Assembly: GCA_018881555.1 (NCBI GenBank)
Contig: JACAXG010000012.1
Location: 11,628,181-11,692,180 of the forward strand
From: Amblyornis subalaris
Taxonomy: Eukaryota > Chordata > Aves > Passeriformes > Ptilonorhynchidae
Direction of reading: 5' to 3'
DNA: 64,000 nucleotides
The notes below the pieces were generated by a model. It worked only from the letters and a program-made list of their open reading frames with translations, ran no database searches and was not told the origin of the DNA. This document shows positions 37,590 to 51,069 of this stretch, piece after piece (the stretch's first letter is position 1; each line of letters begins with the position of its first letter). The translations under genes were made by a program, and so were the position numbers.

Positions 37590-40500
37590 TCCAACATTAG
37601 GTTTTTGACACTAAAATATGGATTAATAATACAGCTCTTGATTAAAAAAAAGGGAGTTGTGTTTGCTTTGGTTGGGTTTATTCCTATTACTTCAAAAGCG
37701 AGAAGAGGGATAGACATGGGATTAGAAGCTTCATAGTAGAAAGGTTCCTGAAAAGCTCGCAGGTGCCATTTGCCTGATGAGAGGGTGGTCTCTCTTCTCA
37801 CAAATTTAGCACAGATTTGGAAACAATGAATGGAAGTCAGGAAGGAACTTGAAGAATGGGACTGGCCACTGGGAAAAGACAATTGAACTTCATTTAGTGC
37901 TTGTTGGATTCAGTCGAATTTCTAGCTTGTGATCAAGAACATATTCCCTAACTGTAACACTGGTGGTTTTTTCACTATAAAATTCAGATCGGGAAATGGC
38001 TTTATTAAAGCCCAAATATAGCTCTAAAACTATTGCCTACTTGGTGGGAGGGAAACAGAACTTATTTGCCTTTTGAATCAGTGCTAATTATATTTTCTCT
38101 TGAAAACCTTTGCCATCAAGTTGGTTCTGCAATTAAACAGTGCAGCTGAAAAAATGCCTACTTTCTATCCCAGAAATCATTAACTAAAAAAAGTTGCATT
38201 TTTGCTTTTTTTAAGCTGCTAATCATGTCGACATTGTTNGCCATAGGCTGTGTCTTTCTTGGATGTTCCATAACATTGCTTTAAACATCAGAGTGGATGT
38301 ACTCTGCAGAAACAGCTTTTCATCCAGGAACACTGCCTGATGCAGTTCACTTCTTATTTGTCTTGAGTTCATCTTTTCTTTTATAGCTCTTATGGTCCTG
38401 TCCTGAATAGCTGTTGATGTTTGGGGCTCATCAGATGCCCTCCTGGACTGAATGTTTGATGAGTGTAACTTGGTAGACATCCACTCTTTATGTCCCATGG
38501 CCATTAGCAGGGTGAACTTAAGCACAGCAAGAGGAGGCAGCTGGAAGAATCACTTCTGACCTGGACTTAAATGAAAATAGGCTCAAAGTAGGAAAACTAT
38601 TCCATGAGTCTGTCCTGTGCATCTGACTCCTAGTGATCATTCAGTCAGATGCATGGAGTAGAGAACTTGAAGTAAAATCTTTAAAAACGTATGTCATGTC
38701 AGAATTGAGTCCTCAGCACCAAGTGTTTTTCTCTGCAGTTCTGCTCCTACTGCACTGCACTGTCTGCCTGTGCAGACACAGCCACTGTCAGCAGAACAGG
38801 AAAAGAAGATTTCACTTGCTCAATAGAGTTTATAAGAGTCAGTCTGAATAGTTTTGCATAGAAGCATAGTCTGATCCAGAAAAGGCTCAAGCTCCTATTG
38901 TGTTCACTCTTAATCTGCTGCTTGTGGCAGGATGTGTGGGCTTTGCTGTGGAATGCTAAGGGATGTACCTCTTCTCTCAGTGAAGACAAAGTAATACTCT
39001 ACGGAACTATAAAATGTGCATAGTGTTTTACCCATNAATGGTAAGTTATTTGGGATCAGTGTTTTCAGTACTTCCCAGAAGCCACATAATTTTCCTTGAT
39101 AATCACTATTTAACTGCTATGCTTCCCTACACAAATTTAATTTCAATTTTTCCCCCACAGTTGTGGTAATTTTAAATGTGTGACTGTAATTAGCTAAAAT
39201 ACTAACAGTGAATTGAGTTTGACACTGTTCTTTCAGCACCATTTTAATGAAGAATTAAATATTCTTCATCTTTTCTGAAGTCTGAGTTTAGTGCTTTAGC
39301 TAACCATCAATCAAAGGTTCATGTCTGCTTTCCATTACCTTTCCAGTCATATTCTGTTAGGCTTCTTTCACCATTTCAGTATCCAGGAGCCTGGCAGCTA
39401 GACACTAACTGATGCAACTCACATCTGTCGTGTCTGGCTTGTTCTTTCTCCTATTCCCAAGGTGATAATTGCATCATCTTTGTAGTATTTTATTTTGCTG
39501 CCCTTTTTATTATTATTTTTATGTGTATGTTCCTATTAGAGCAAATGAAAAATGAATCATTGGAAAGACTTTTATTTAGTAGATGAACATTTTACCCATG
39601 CTGTGGCCAAGAAGAAGTGGAGTAGCAGGGAGTCTTAGTGTCTCTAGGTCCTGTATGCAGTCAGTCAGTAAAGAGAGAGAGTATCTGCAGTTTAATTCAG
39701 AGCAAAAATTGCTTAATCTATCCATAAACAGCTCTTTAGCATTCAGCCTAACTGTGAGGAGAAAATAAGTGTGTTGTAAGTTACATGTTTTGAATCAGCT
39801 TTGGAGAAATGTCTAACTGATATTGTGGCTGAGACAACTGTTGATCACAATATGAGGACCCTCTTTTTTCCAGCTGAAAACCCCAGAATTTTCCATATTT
39901 TCTGTCTTCTAGTGTTTTGTTTTTTTTTCATTTCCTTGCTACTTATTGGTAGTTTTCTTTTGTATTGACAACAAAGATGTGTAATCTCATAGGTAAAATC
40001 TGTGAGATGATACACTTGTCTCAAATATCCTTTTTCCTCCATTATGAGAAAAACTTTTTTTGTGAATCTGTATTTCTAACCATGGGGAAAAAATATGTGC
40101 TCTGATTGTGATGAGTAATATCACAGAAATGAACACTCTTATTCACATTAAAATCTTCAGCAGGTGCAGTGCATTGCTCCCTGTTGAGATTATTTGGTTT
40201 ACAGTGCTGTTGGAATGAGGGAATATAAGGTGAGAGGTAGAAGTAAATCCTGCAATGTCAAAATTATAGTGTTTTATTTTAAAATATTGTTCCATCAGTC
40301 TTTAGATCCTAGAAAGTCTGTGAGGAAAAGCAACTGAACTTGGGAGACTTACATGGTGTGATAACTGTGAATGGTTTTGATGCAGAGGGAGGTCTTACTA
40401 CGATAACCTATTTGTAATATACGAATAAGACAAACCAGACACAAGTGGTGTAGAAAGTACTTTCTATGCAGGTGTGAACCATTTGGAAAGATTTTTTTTT

Positions 40501-43500
40501 TACCTAGAACAAGCACCAACCATCTCCCCCAAAACAAAACAAAAATAAAAGCTCAACAAAACAGTGAGAACTGAAGGGGTTTTATGTGCTAAAGCTGTGG
40601 TGCTCTCCAGTGGTAGTGGATTATCTACACCAATGTGTTTTGATTTTATGGATGTTTGAAGAGAGAAAAAGGGTGACAAAAATTGCAAGCAGGAAGTAGA
40701 AGACATTTTTGTTTGCTAAGGCAGATACTTTTAATCTCGGTGTTGGATTTCTCTCTATTAGCTGTGTATGGTTGTAATACTGTAACTTTAACCTGGCATT
40801 CTGCTGACATACACAGAATTCTATTTCAGAATATACTTTCGATTTCCCTTTTCTTGGTTTTATGTGTCCTTTGAGATCATATCTGACTATACTCAGGGAA
40901 ATTAACATAGGTTTGGGAAGATACTTGTACCCTATGTTTTATTATTAAGTGTTAGAAATGGAATAAAAAATGGGAAAATTCTGGTTTATTTACAGCAGTT
41001 TTTCCTACATCTCACCTAACTGAAGCCTCAGTTAGAATGTCTGTCTGCATGGAAATACATCCTAAAGGAAATATGCGCTTCACACAATACCCTGCTACAT
41101 TTTTTCCATATTTACTGTGTGTTTTTTAGTTTATAATTTGCACATACATGTACCAGAATGCAGACTAAGAATTTTGTGATTATTGCGGTTAAAAATAAAC
41201 AGCCTTTTTTATTTGTAGTAATTTTTCATCTATATGTTTGGTTTGCAGAAATGTATTTTTTGAAAAAGTTAATAAAAAGATTCCAAGGGTTTTATTTTAT
41301 TATTTCTATCCATGCTTATCTGAGCAATTTTTTGTTGATTGGTTGGGTTGTGGATTTTTTGCTGTTGTTGTTTTTAGTTCATTTTGTTGGTGGTGGTTGA
41401 TTTTGGGTTTTTTGTTTGCTTTGTACTGAAGAATTCCTATAGCTGAATCTCATGGACATTTTTAACATGGAGCACGACGGACACGAAATGGTATAGTATT
41501 TGGCATTGGTTTTTTTTCTGACAATATTATTTCTATTTAAGAATTAGCTTCATTCCTAGTTAAGGAAAAATACATTTATTTCTCTCCAAGGGAACAACCT
41601 CTTGGCCAAACACTACTGTTTGTTACAGGCTTACTCTCGTGTCCCCAGTGAATTTTTTTATTGGTGAGGATTAAAGGGAACCAGAGAAACTCTGAAAGGG
41701 AAATTCTGCACTCACCTGAGGGAAACTGTACCCCAGACTTGCCACTGTCATAGGAGTAGGCTATTGGTACTCCATACTAATAACTGGTATCTCTTACTCT
41801 TTAATTCAAGCATACGATCAAGAGGAGTTGGGATTCTGCAGGCCCTGATGTCCTGACCAACCTCAAGACTTTTCATTACTTTTCTGTCAGTAAGGAATAG
41901 TTGAAATATATTTGAGCTAATTTATATTTTTCTCCGTCTTCCTTGTGTGCACATGACTGCATCTCCTAGCAAGGCTTGCTCNAGGGAGTAATTAATTTAC
42001 TTCATATCTTTTCATGGAGTATCTTGCTCAGACAGTTGCTCTTTCCATGTAGGCTACACAGTGACTCTGTGCTCCCCTCCTGGAACAGGCACTTTAATTT
42101 TAGCAGGAAAGATGCAAGTACAATTTTCCATATGTTTCCAAGAAAATGCTGTGACAAGTTAGCCATTTTTAAGAAATATGTCAATACTTGAGGATGTTCA
42201 CTTTAAATATTCAGTAAGCTGGGGGTTGTTTGTCTTTATTTTGTAATTTCTACATTGCTTTACTATGATTTAGCATTCTGATTTCATTTGTGGTCATAAC
42301 ATTTACTTTCATGATTTGAGCTCAGTTTTACTATTTTGCAAAAATGGAAGACCAGTGCCCTTGTTACGTACAAAGTCCTGTTTTTTCCCAACCTTAACCT
42401 TTCAACCGTTTTCCATGACCTATTGTGCCATCTCCTTGTCGATATCCTAGACCCTGTACACAGTCAGAAATCTCAATAGTTAGGCAACTCTATATTAGTC
42501 ATTATACAGTATGTAAACAAAAACTTCCTTTTATAGATCAAGACAACAAATCCAAAGGTAAATGCTAGTTCTTAAAATCTTGAATATCTTTGCAAAGTGA
42601 GCCTTGTGCAAGTTTTATCTGATTTCCTGTATCAATGGAGTACTCCAGGAAATGATCAAAGTATGTCCCCAGTACCCAAACCCCCTTATCCCTCTCACAG
42701 TTGGAAATGGTTGAGTGTACTTTCAACTTGAAGTAAATGTCCATGGCAGTTTTTATTGTTGTTGTGTGTGATTAGAAGACAAGCCATTCCTGCAGGTTCT
42801 TATTCAATATTTGCAGGTTCTCCTTTATCTTCTTATGAAGTTGCTGGACTTTTTCGATTGTTTTAATGTTATAGCTCTGAAGGACTTCTGAAAGCAAAAT
42901 ACTGCCTGAACAAAACTATTTACTAAAGCATTGTGTGTATTTACCCAGATAGTGGGGTTTTTTGGGTTGGGAAATTAGAAAGGGAAGGTGAACAGGAGAT
43001 GTTACCAAACTCTGTATTCTTATAGTTTTGTTTAGAGATTACTTGTAAATTGTTGAGTTGGGTGTTATTTCTAATGTCTGATGGTATATCCACCTCCACT
43101 CATTATAGGGAGTTACATTATTGAATATGTTAAAGATTTATTCTCAAAAGTTTTTATATGGAGTACAGACATAAAAAAAATGAGATGTTTATCAGACTAT
43201 TTTTAAAATATTTGTCAGCATTCAAGATGAAAATGACCTCAATGTCCTTGCAGTCCATCCATAATGGACTTATTTTGGGGAACTTGGTAAAAAAATGAAA
43301 AATAGTAATGTGAAGGGTATAACTGTTTTCAGCTACTGTTAAATTCATTATTTTATTGGAGGACCAACTAACCCTATGAATGAGAAAAAGAAATATTTTA
43401 ATCTCTGTGTGAATACATAGAGCTGTACTTTGGCACTTGTTAATAATAGCCAGTAGGTTTCTTCTCTGTATTTCTAGTCTTTCAATTCAATAAAATGAAG

Positions 43501-46500
43501 GACAGAGCTGTACTTTTTAAATCTTGGGTAATTGGGCCATTCCTTTCAAACAGAAGCTATCCTGGAAAAGAATTCCAGTCCAAACAGAAAAACAACAGCT
43601 TAACCTCTATTACCAAGTGCTTCTACTACATTACCTGGGTAGTTACTAATTATAACTTGTAGTCACTACTAACAGCTCTAGATTCTCTCTTGGCATCTAC
43701 TCTTACTTCAGCTGTATCAGTCTCCATTTCCTCAGTAATGAGATACTCCTAAACAAGAAGACATTAGAAACAATACTATAACTAGTCATAGATTGCCGAG
43801 AAAGTCTTTTAAAATTTCCCCGATCCAAAGGACAAAAGAGATCACTAGCTAAGTGAGAGATGAAGCACATTAACTCATCTAGACTTAGGAGAGCATTTGA
43901 TCCTTTCAGTTTCTCAAAAATCCTGTCACGACCTCCACTTCTCAACCCTAGCCCTGGTAAAGGACTTTTTGAAGGTGCTATGGCGAGTGTGTAAATTCAT
44001 CTCTGTACCTGGGAACATCTGGCTGTGGGCTGAGGGCAGCTGGGAAAGATTCATTGACTCTGAGGAGTGTATCCATGTACCCTTCTTCAGAAACACGAGT
44101 TCCAGAATGTGCATACCTCAAATGCTCAGCTCCTCTGAGAATCAAAAGGATGCCAAGTGATTTTGAAATCCAAAAAAATAAAAAAAGGACAAGGAACTTT
44201 TCCTTCTCTTTCTCTGAATGGTTTCACATGCCTGGTTTTGGGCACCTGAATGAAAATGTTTGCATGATGGGGAGAAAGGCAAGTAGGAAAAGTGGATGGC
44301 AGGTCTCTTGTATTATGAACTGCAGAGCCATGTGCATAGTGTGTATGCCCTGTCCTTGGTGAGGCCTTGTGAGAAATAGGTTATCTTTGTGAGTTCAAAA
44401 CTCATTTCAAATAATCTGGGCTAAACCATGGCCTAAGTTTTCCCTTCCCTGAAAGGAACCAGTTTGTGTCATTTTGAGGTGTACCTGGTTGAGTGAAACC
44501 ATACCTGTATGAACCACAATAGTTTTGTTTGTTTTTGTTTGTTTTCCTTTTTTAGTTTTTTTCTTGTCACTCATATCACAGGAAGTGAAGGAGCAATTTC
44601 TTAAAGTAATTATTAAACAATATTTTCTTGTAAGAAGCCATGAAATATATGCAGTATGACTAACTAAAATTTATGAGAAATCTTAAAACTGTGCCACAGT
44701 TTTCCCACATACATTTTGGAATGCAGGAAAGTTACAACACTGTGGTTATAAGCTGAGTTGGGTTTTATATCTGAAAGTGAAGGCTGTTACCTCAGCAACC
44801 CGGTAGAATTCTCTGCGCTCATGGGATGCAGACTCCACTTGCAAGGAGGAAGCACCTGACCAGGCCAGAGTTTGCTCTGGAGTCCTGGCATGACTGCCCA
44901 GGCTGGGAGGTCAGAACTTCTGGCGGGTGGAAGGGGCATGTGGCCCAGGGTCCATGTGGAGCATCCTGTGGAAGTGCNTGTGGGCAGGGCACCAGCTTTC
45001 CACTTGGAGAAGGATCAAAGCTGCCTGGTCTGCATCCTCCTAAAATCTGCCCTTCCTCTCATAACATTTGCTTGCAGTCTTGACTTCTTTCCTTACTGTG
45101 TTTTCAGTAGGATACACCTGGTTCTTCNTAAAAATGATATCAAAATGGCAAGACTTAAATGTTTTCTCGTGTGTTTAAACACCCATACAAGTATAGAGTA
45201 TTTTTGTTATTTATTTTTTCATGGAAATTTGTAGCTGCAAGTTCAGTATTCAAAAGCTGAAAATGAGGATGACATCTTCCTGAAGTATAGTTGTTTCTTT
45301 GAATTATCTTTATTACTTTTTTAGTTACTCTGTTTGAAGTGTTGTTTGTCGCAATCTTCTGGTAGACAGAAATACATAAGATTTTGAAGAGTTCCTCTGG
45401 GGCTTATTTGCCAAAGTTGAAGAGAGTTTAATTTCTTGCTTGTGTAACCATCCCAATAAAAAGATAAATTTTCATTTAGAGTCATAAAATAGCTTTAGAC
45501 AAGGGAAGCCAAAAACTGAAGTGCTGTAACCTGAAATGTAAAAATAATTTCATATATAGTCCCAAGAAGTTCCATTATTTGCTTCATGATTTTTCTTTAG
45601 TGTTATATGCTCCTGCATACAGACATAGCAAAACACTGCTGAACTTTCTCAGCTGAATGTCCTCCAATATTTCAGATTTCTGACCTTCTTTACCTGAGAA
45701 ATAGTTAAGTCAATCATGTTTTTATTTTCCAACCATTTCCTTACAACTCTGAGTGGTTTTTTTTGGAAGCAGTCTGCTGTTTCTTAATATCTGCTCATTC
45801 CCAAAGTCATCCATTTTCAAGGAGATGAATATAAATCCCCATACTTGATTTGTTGCAAGTGCCTACGTCTCATGCTGCTTTGTGATGATCAAAGACTGAG
45901 TCTTCAAAGGTCATTTCTTCACTTTCATTTAATGGATACTCCAATGCAAACTGGTACTGGTTTTCTTTCATTTGAGAAAGGTTATGTGTTGATTTTTCAA
46001 AAAGGCTTATTTAGAGCTGACAGTAGTTGAGGTTGACTCTCTGCAAACTCGACCCTCTCCTAAAGAGCTGCATTACTTTGCTGTCCAACTTTGACAATAG
46101 TTGTGGTGCCAGGTGGAGACATTTCATGACTGCAGCACAAACAGTAGTTTGAAGGACCTAGTATCGCTAGTAAGAGGTAAGTTAGAGAGGCAACTCCCTA
46201 AGCAGGGAAAAGACTGTGCAGTCTCCTGGAATGGCACTGTAGTGTCCATTGTCACAGGTGCCTTTATTTCTATAAATATCTATTTCATTACCTTAATTAC
46301 TTTATGGCATGTATTTTTGGAGAGGGGAAGGTACACTTTTCTAACCTAGATTAAAAAGTTATGAGGTTATTTGGGGGTGGCCAGAAAGAGTCACAATGAA
46401 TGTGCTTGTCAGAGAATGTGGGCCTGGTGCAGACAAGGGTACAGCACTGGATGCATTCCCTCCCTCCTGCCACCAGTGAGCATTCCAAAGTGGTCNGGCT

Positions 46501-49500
46501 TAGATAAACAAGTCTGTTGCACATGCTGCAAGTGAAAAGCCCAAATGATGTTACCTACTGTAATATGCTGAGCTGAAATCCCAGGCTTCACAACCATGAC
46601 AGGAATTTCTGTAAAACTTGTGGATGTTTCTAGGCAGCAAACTATACCCCGTTTTTGCCAGGGAAGCTGGATTTACCTTCTTTCTTCAAGATGGCATGTT
46701 TAACTATCCTGAATAATGCCGAGATGGATGGGTTACATCCTAGTGTGGTGGTTCAGTTGTGTTACCATGAACATTTCAAATGAAAGCTGCTGATTTTGGT
46801 GGGGAATGAGTCACAAAAAAATTGCCAACAGACAAGTGTCTGCTTAGATATGGCAGGAGCTGCCATTGCTGAATCAATTCTAGCAGCAGGAATGTTGTAA
46901 ATGCTTGTGCATAACTTCTGAAGTGACAGAAATGTCTTTACCACACATTTTTTGACTATTTGCGTGTTCTGAAGTATTTATTATCCAAAATTGTTTGTTG
47001 TAGCTATGCAATTAAGTCACTATGGTTCATGAATGGTTTCTTGCTGATTGTAATAGAAAGAATTTAAAGATGGGGGGGTTACCTGCTGTTTTATTTTCCA
47101 TTGATGGGTCTAAATTAACCTCCAAAATCAGATTGCTGCTGGCTATAACCACAACTGTAAATTTAAGGGGCAGTTTCAGTAAATATTTTGTATTATTTGC
47201 TGAAAATCAAGCACTTCAGCAAGCATTTCTGCTAGTAATTAATTTACTAGACCATGCCAAAAGCAAACACAAAAGGGATGCAAAATTGAAGTTAAAGCAA
47301 ATGTGTTTTAAAATTTAAATAAATATTCATAGATAAGATTTTACAGCATTGGTTCAATTCAGTGGCAGTTCATTGGGGACTGCTGTCTTCTCCTGCCTTA
47401 GCTACTGGAAGCATCATTTGTGTTTATAATGGTTAATAACAACCAGTGCTGTTTCACCTCTGTTTAAGGTGAAGCAGGCTTCTGATCTTGCTTTGACTCA
47501 GCCAAAATATTTCCCTGGTCTTCAGTAATCGCCTACTGCAGTCAAAGAACATAAAAACACATCTGAGAAACACTACAAAAACAGTAAAAGAATTCACTAA
47601 TNTAAAATCATTTCTGCCAGCAGAGAGACTTGAACTAGGACAACTTTGATCTTAGAATAAATTGTCTCAAATTGCTTAGATCTTTTGCAGATAGTACAAG
47701 AGCAAAGAATATGCACCTTCATCTTGATTTTCATTACCTTTTTTAATTTTTAGAGGTATATTGAAAGTGACTCCTTCCATTCTGTAACCCCATATTTCAG
47801 TAAAGGGCTCTTTCATCTGTCTCTTAGCCCACATACATCATAGTTTATCAATTACTGGTTTATTCTGCAGTTGTATTTTTTAAAATAATTAAAAATTAGG
47901 ACAGCTACTTACTGTATTTGAGTTTTTACAGATATTAGGTTTTTAAAGGTAAAAAAAATACTATAAAAATTGCAATTCTGCTCAATAAACAAAGCTTTGT
48001 GTGTTAAATTACTATGTCTAGTGAACCTTTGGTTGTTGATTTCTAGGAAGAGATTCTGTATAAATTCTCCTTCCCTGGCTTCCATTCTCTTTTTATTGTC
48101 TCTTGTGCTGAGTGATTTGTTTTGATGATTATAGATACTTTGTATTGCTTAGACTACAGATTTATTTTACATGCAAATATTATCAGATTCTGTGTCTTCA
48201 TTAAACTTTAATAAGGCTTTACGAACACAGTGCATAGAAGANAATATTGAATCAACAAAGCCTGGATAATGATGATTGAAATAGAAAATTCAGGAAGAGT
48301 GATGGTGAAAGTAGCTCAAGTGCTAGCAGTNCTGGTAAGCATGCAGATGTTTTAAGTTTAAGTTCTAATAGTTACAAAGTATGAAGTAAGAGTCTGGAGA
48401 AAAAAACAGATAGGATGAGAATGCTACTATTTCTGTCAGTGGCATACTTGAAAGTAAATGCTAATGATATTCACTTATATGTAGTGNATGTCATTTCTTT
48501 TAGTGTTTTTAAGATGATAAAATAATCATAAAAAGATATTCCGTTTTTGGGTTATGGCATGTGATGAAAAACGTGAGTAAAAAATGCCACGCTATTGCAA
48601 AAAGGTAGAGATGATTAATCTTAAATAAGCCCTGAAGAGAAGGCATTGGGTAAAAGAATCTGGTCCTAAAAATTTGCATTAAATATTCAAGCATAAAAGT
48701 GAACTAAATGCTCTCTTCAGTGGCAGACTCTGATGTTATGGCACAGGTGCATCTTTTGCTACAGCTTTGCCTACTTGTCGGGGTAGCTTCCAGTAAGGAG
48801 GATGTGGTTTAACTGACAAAGTGAATCTAAAATGTTTTCAAGCCCAAGCAGCTTTCTGCTTCTGATGCCGTAGGGCCCAGATCGAGAGCTGGGGCTGCCT
48901 GGAGCACTGTGCAGTGCCTGCCTGCGTGGGTTTTGTGTGTCTGTGCAGTGCAAGAGGCTCCAGGTGTTGCTAAAACATGGATGCTCTCCTGCAGTGAGCG
49001 CTTGGCCTGGAGCAATGAGAATCCGAGTTATTCCATAGAGTATCCATATTGTCTCGCTCCAAGGTTGTTCCTGCGGCATGAGAGAATTTCAGGGATGGGA
49101 GGTGGTGNTCGTGCTAGGCTTGCTCCTCGTGTGCACAGCTGACATCTGAGAGGGTCACAGGCTACCTTGCCTGGCAGGTGTGTGACGGCAGCAGATCCTA
49201 GAGAGCTGCCTGGGAGGTGCGTGGAGAACTGGTAACTCTTTGCAGTGTTGGTAAAGATGTGTTTTCCTGGTAGGGATGTTCTAGATGAAGACTTGAACAA
49301 GAAACCAAGGAAATGAACACGGAGGGGTAAAACCATAGCTTTTACTGATGGAAACTCTAGGGTGGAGGTAGCCAGCAGTTTGAACCTGAAAAGGCCAAAA
49401 GGCAGGTAGGGAGGGTGAAATCAAGCTGCAGTACCAAGAAGTGCCTTCAGTGAATTCAAACATGCACTGTTGAACAGCAGAGAAAAGAAGGAACCAGCAA

Positions 49501-49580
49501 GTACTTCTGTGCCACTGTTGGAAGCCTAGAAAGTTTGACAGAGAGCAGGAATGCTGGCTGTCTGATGACAGCTGGCTATG
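37590..49580. other. Unique non-coding DNA with low-complexity patches
   Basis: No gene, RNA gene or named repeat is recognised. A T/G-rich low-complexity patch at 41.33-41.43 kb is listed separately. A GC-richer patch lies near 44.83-45.06 kb and another near 48.84-49.23 kb. Inside the latter a 16-base word (GCCTGGCAGGTGTGTG, 49,169-49,184) recurs 39 bases later at 49,208-49,223 with two changes. The 100-codon minus-strand ORF at 38.22-38.53 kb and the overlapping minus-strand ORFs at 48.8-49.6 kb show no recognisable domain. Confidence 0.55.
41331..41425. repeat. T/G-rich low-complexity tract
   Basis: About 95 bases are composed largely of T and G on the plus strand (TTGGTTGGGTTG, GTTGTTGTTTTTAG, GGTGGTGGTTGATTTTGGG and similar words). 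There is no fixed repeat unit. The Phe/Leu/Val-rich plus-strand frames that cross it are a consequence of the composition. Confidence 0.7.
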
Positions 49581-49599
49581 ACACACATCTCAGATGTGG

Positions 49600-51062
49600 C
49601 AGAAGGAGAACGATCAATGGGATAGTGATCAATGGGGTACAGAGTTGCCAGGCTACCAGCTTTGCAAGGATGAGAGCATAATATGTGCAGGCAAGAGAGC
49701 GTCACAGCATGGAAAGTGTAACATTAGAAATGTTGCAGAAAGCGAGAAGCTCTGCAGAGGCCTTGCACAGGATTTCTGCCCAATCGAGTAGTAAATGATA
49801 AAAATCCANCTAACTGGGAATGTACTGCAAACTCTTGTTCAGGACCATGACACTGATCAGGGAATAAGAAGTGAAATCAAAAGTTGTGCATTTAGCACAC
49901 TTAGTAATAGCACCATCTGTACAGACATGAAAAGTCAACATTTCATCAGAATGAGGTACAGAGATAAAATTTTTGGACTGAANGGTAGTGTTAAGACCTT
50001 AGGGGAAAAAAAGCCATTCTGAATTTTGTCTTAAGCAAGACACAAGGTCTATTTCAAGGTGAACTAAAGGAAAACCCATCCATAGCAGTGTTTGTAATAT
50101 AATGATACTTTATGTTGCACTGGAAGATAGCAAGCTGAATAAATCCAGTATGCAAATAATGTAAAATAGCAGAACTGTATATATTTTTTAATGGCAATTA
50201 GTAAGTAATTGTACCAGTAGTATGAAAAGCAAGATGCCTACAAGTGACCTGCAGTTTTGGAAAGTGTTTTATTATAAGCCCAGGTAAACCACAGTATTTA
50301 TAAAAGAAAAAAAGAAAAAAAAAAAAGCAAACCACACTAAGAAAAGCCATCAAAGGGACCCAGCTCCTGGGGGCATGACTGCAAGGAGGCTATCATAGGG
50401 GAAGGCTTAAAAAATTTCTTTAAAAAGTACAAAGCTTGCCCAAATGAGAACTAGAAAGGCCATAAATCACAGCAGGTCAAATGTAGACAGGAAATAGAGT
50501 ACTAAAAATTTGTGGAGCACGTTGCAAGTGGTGCTCAAGCTTCTAGTCAAAGGTTCTTAAATCAAAAGCAGGAAGTCAGGTAGGGCATAAGTGGGACCAC
50601 TTAATGACCAAACTGTAAGGAAGAACTCTGGAATTATAAAGTCATAACAGAGAAGTTCAGCTAATTCCTTTCATTGCTTTTTGAAGACATTAGGGATGTT
50701 TCTACACCTGAGTCACAATTTCTAGTAAATAGGGTAGAGGTCAAATGAACTAAATGAGTTTCTGTAAATATACAGCAAGTATATTTACCAAAACAAACAG
50801 AAGTATTAGCTGTCAGTAACTCACGAGGTCAAGTGGTATTCACCTGAGATAAACTCAAATGGGAAATTGCAGAGTGGCTACCAAGACTACCATCTGACCA
50901 TTGCAAACAGCCACAGTGCTGGAGGGCTGGCAGGAAGCCACTGGAATTCCCTGTCGCTATCACGAAAGGGACTCTGTGGGGAATCACGGGTTGANTTTGA
51001 TTTCTGAAGCTGGGAGGAAGATACAGTCTATCATAAGATTATTTTTAGTGAAGGAGGTCATG
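49600..51062 (+). mobile_element. Old CR1 LINE, ORF2 endonuclease to early reverse transcriptase
   Basis: Sense-strand words of an old sauropsid-type CR1 ORF2 appear in order. They include GGGATAGTGATCAATGGGGT and ACAGAGTTGCCAGGCTACCA (49,619-49,656), GCATTTAGCACACTTAGTAA (49,889), CTTTAAAAAGTACAAAGC and TTGCCCAAATGAGAAC (about 50,418-50,453), AAATCAAAAGCAGGAAGTCA and GGTAGGGCATAAGTGGGACC (about 50,560-50,600), CACCTGAGTCACAATTTCTA (about 50,706), and GGTATTCACCTGAGATAAAC with TCAAATGGGAAATTGCAGAG (50,837-50,874). Frameshifts, small deletions and an A-rich expansion at 50,302-50,326 destroy the frame. The CR1 3' end is absent, so this copy ends inside the reverse-transcriptase region. The left and right edges are uncertain by some tens of bases. 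Confidence 0.8.
50302..50326. repeat. A-rich run inside the old CR1
   Basis: AAAAG-type words followed by a run of twelve A interrupt the CR1 body between two recognisable ORF2 segments. This looks like slippage growth of an A-rich part of the element, since CR1 has no poly(A) tail and no second element is visible here. Confidence 0.6.
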
Positions 51063-51069
51063 ATAATCC

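Noticed and set aside
37427..37882. 151-codon minus-strand ORF
   Set aside because: Its right half is unique DNA and its left half runs through a CR1 fragment, where the frame follows no known ORF2 segment over its full length. It spans the element boundary, so it cannot be an intact gene of either origin.
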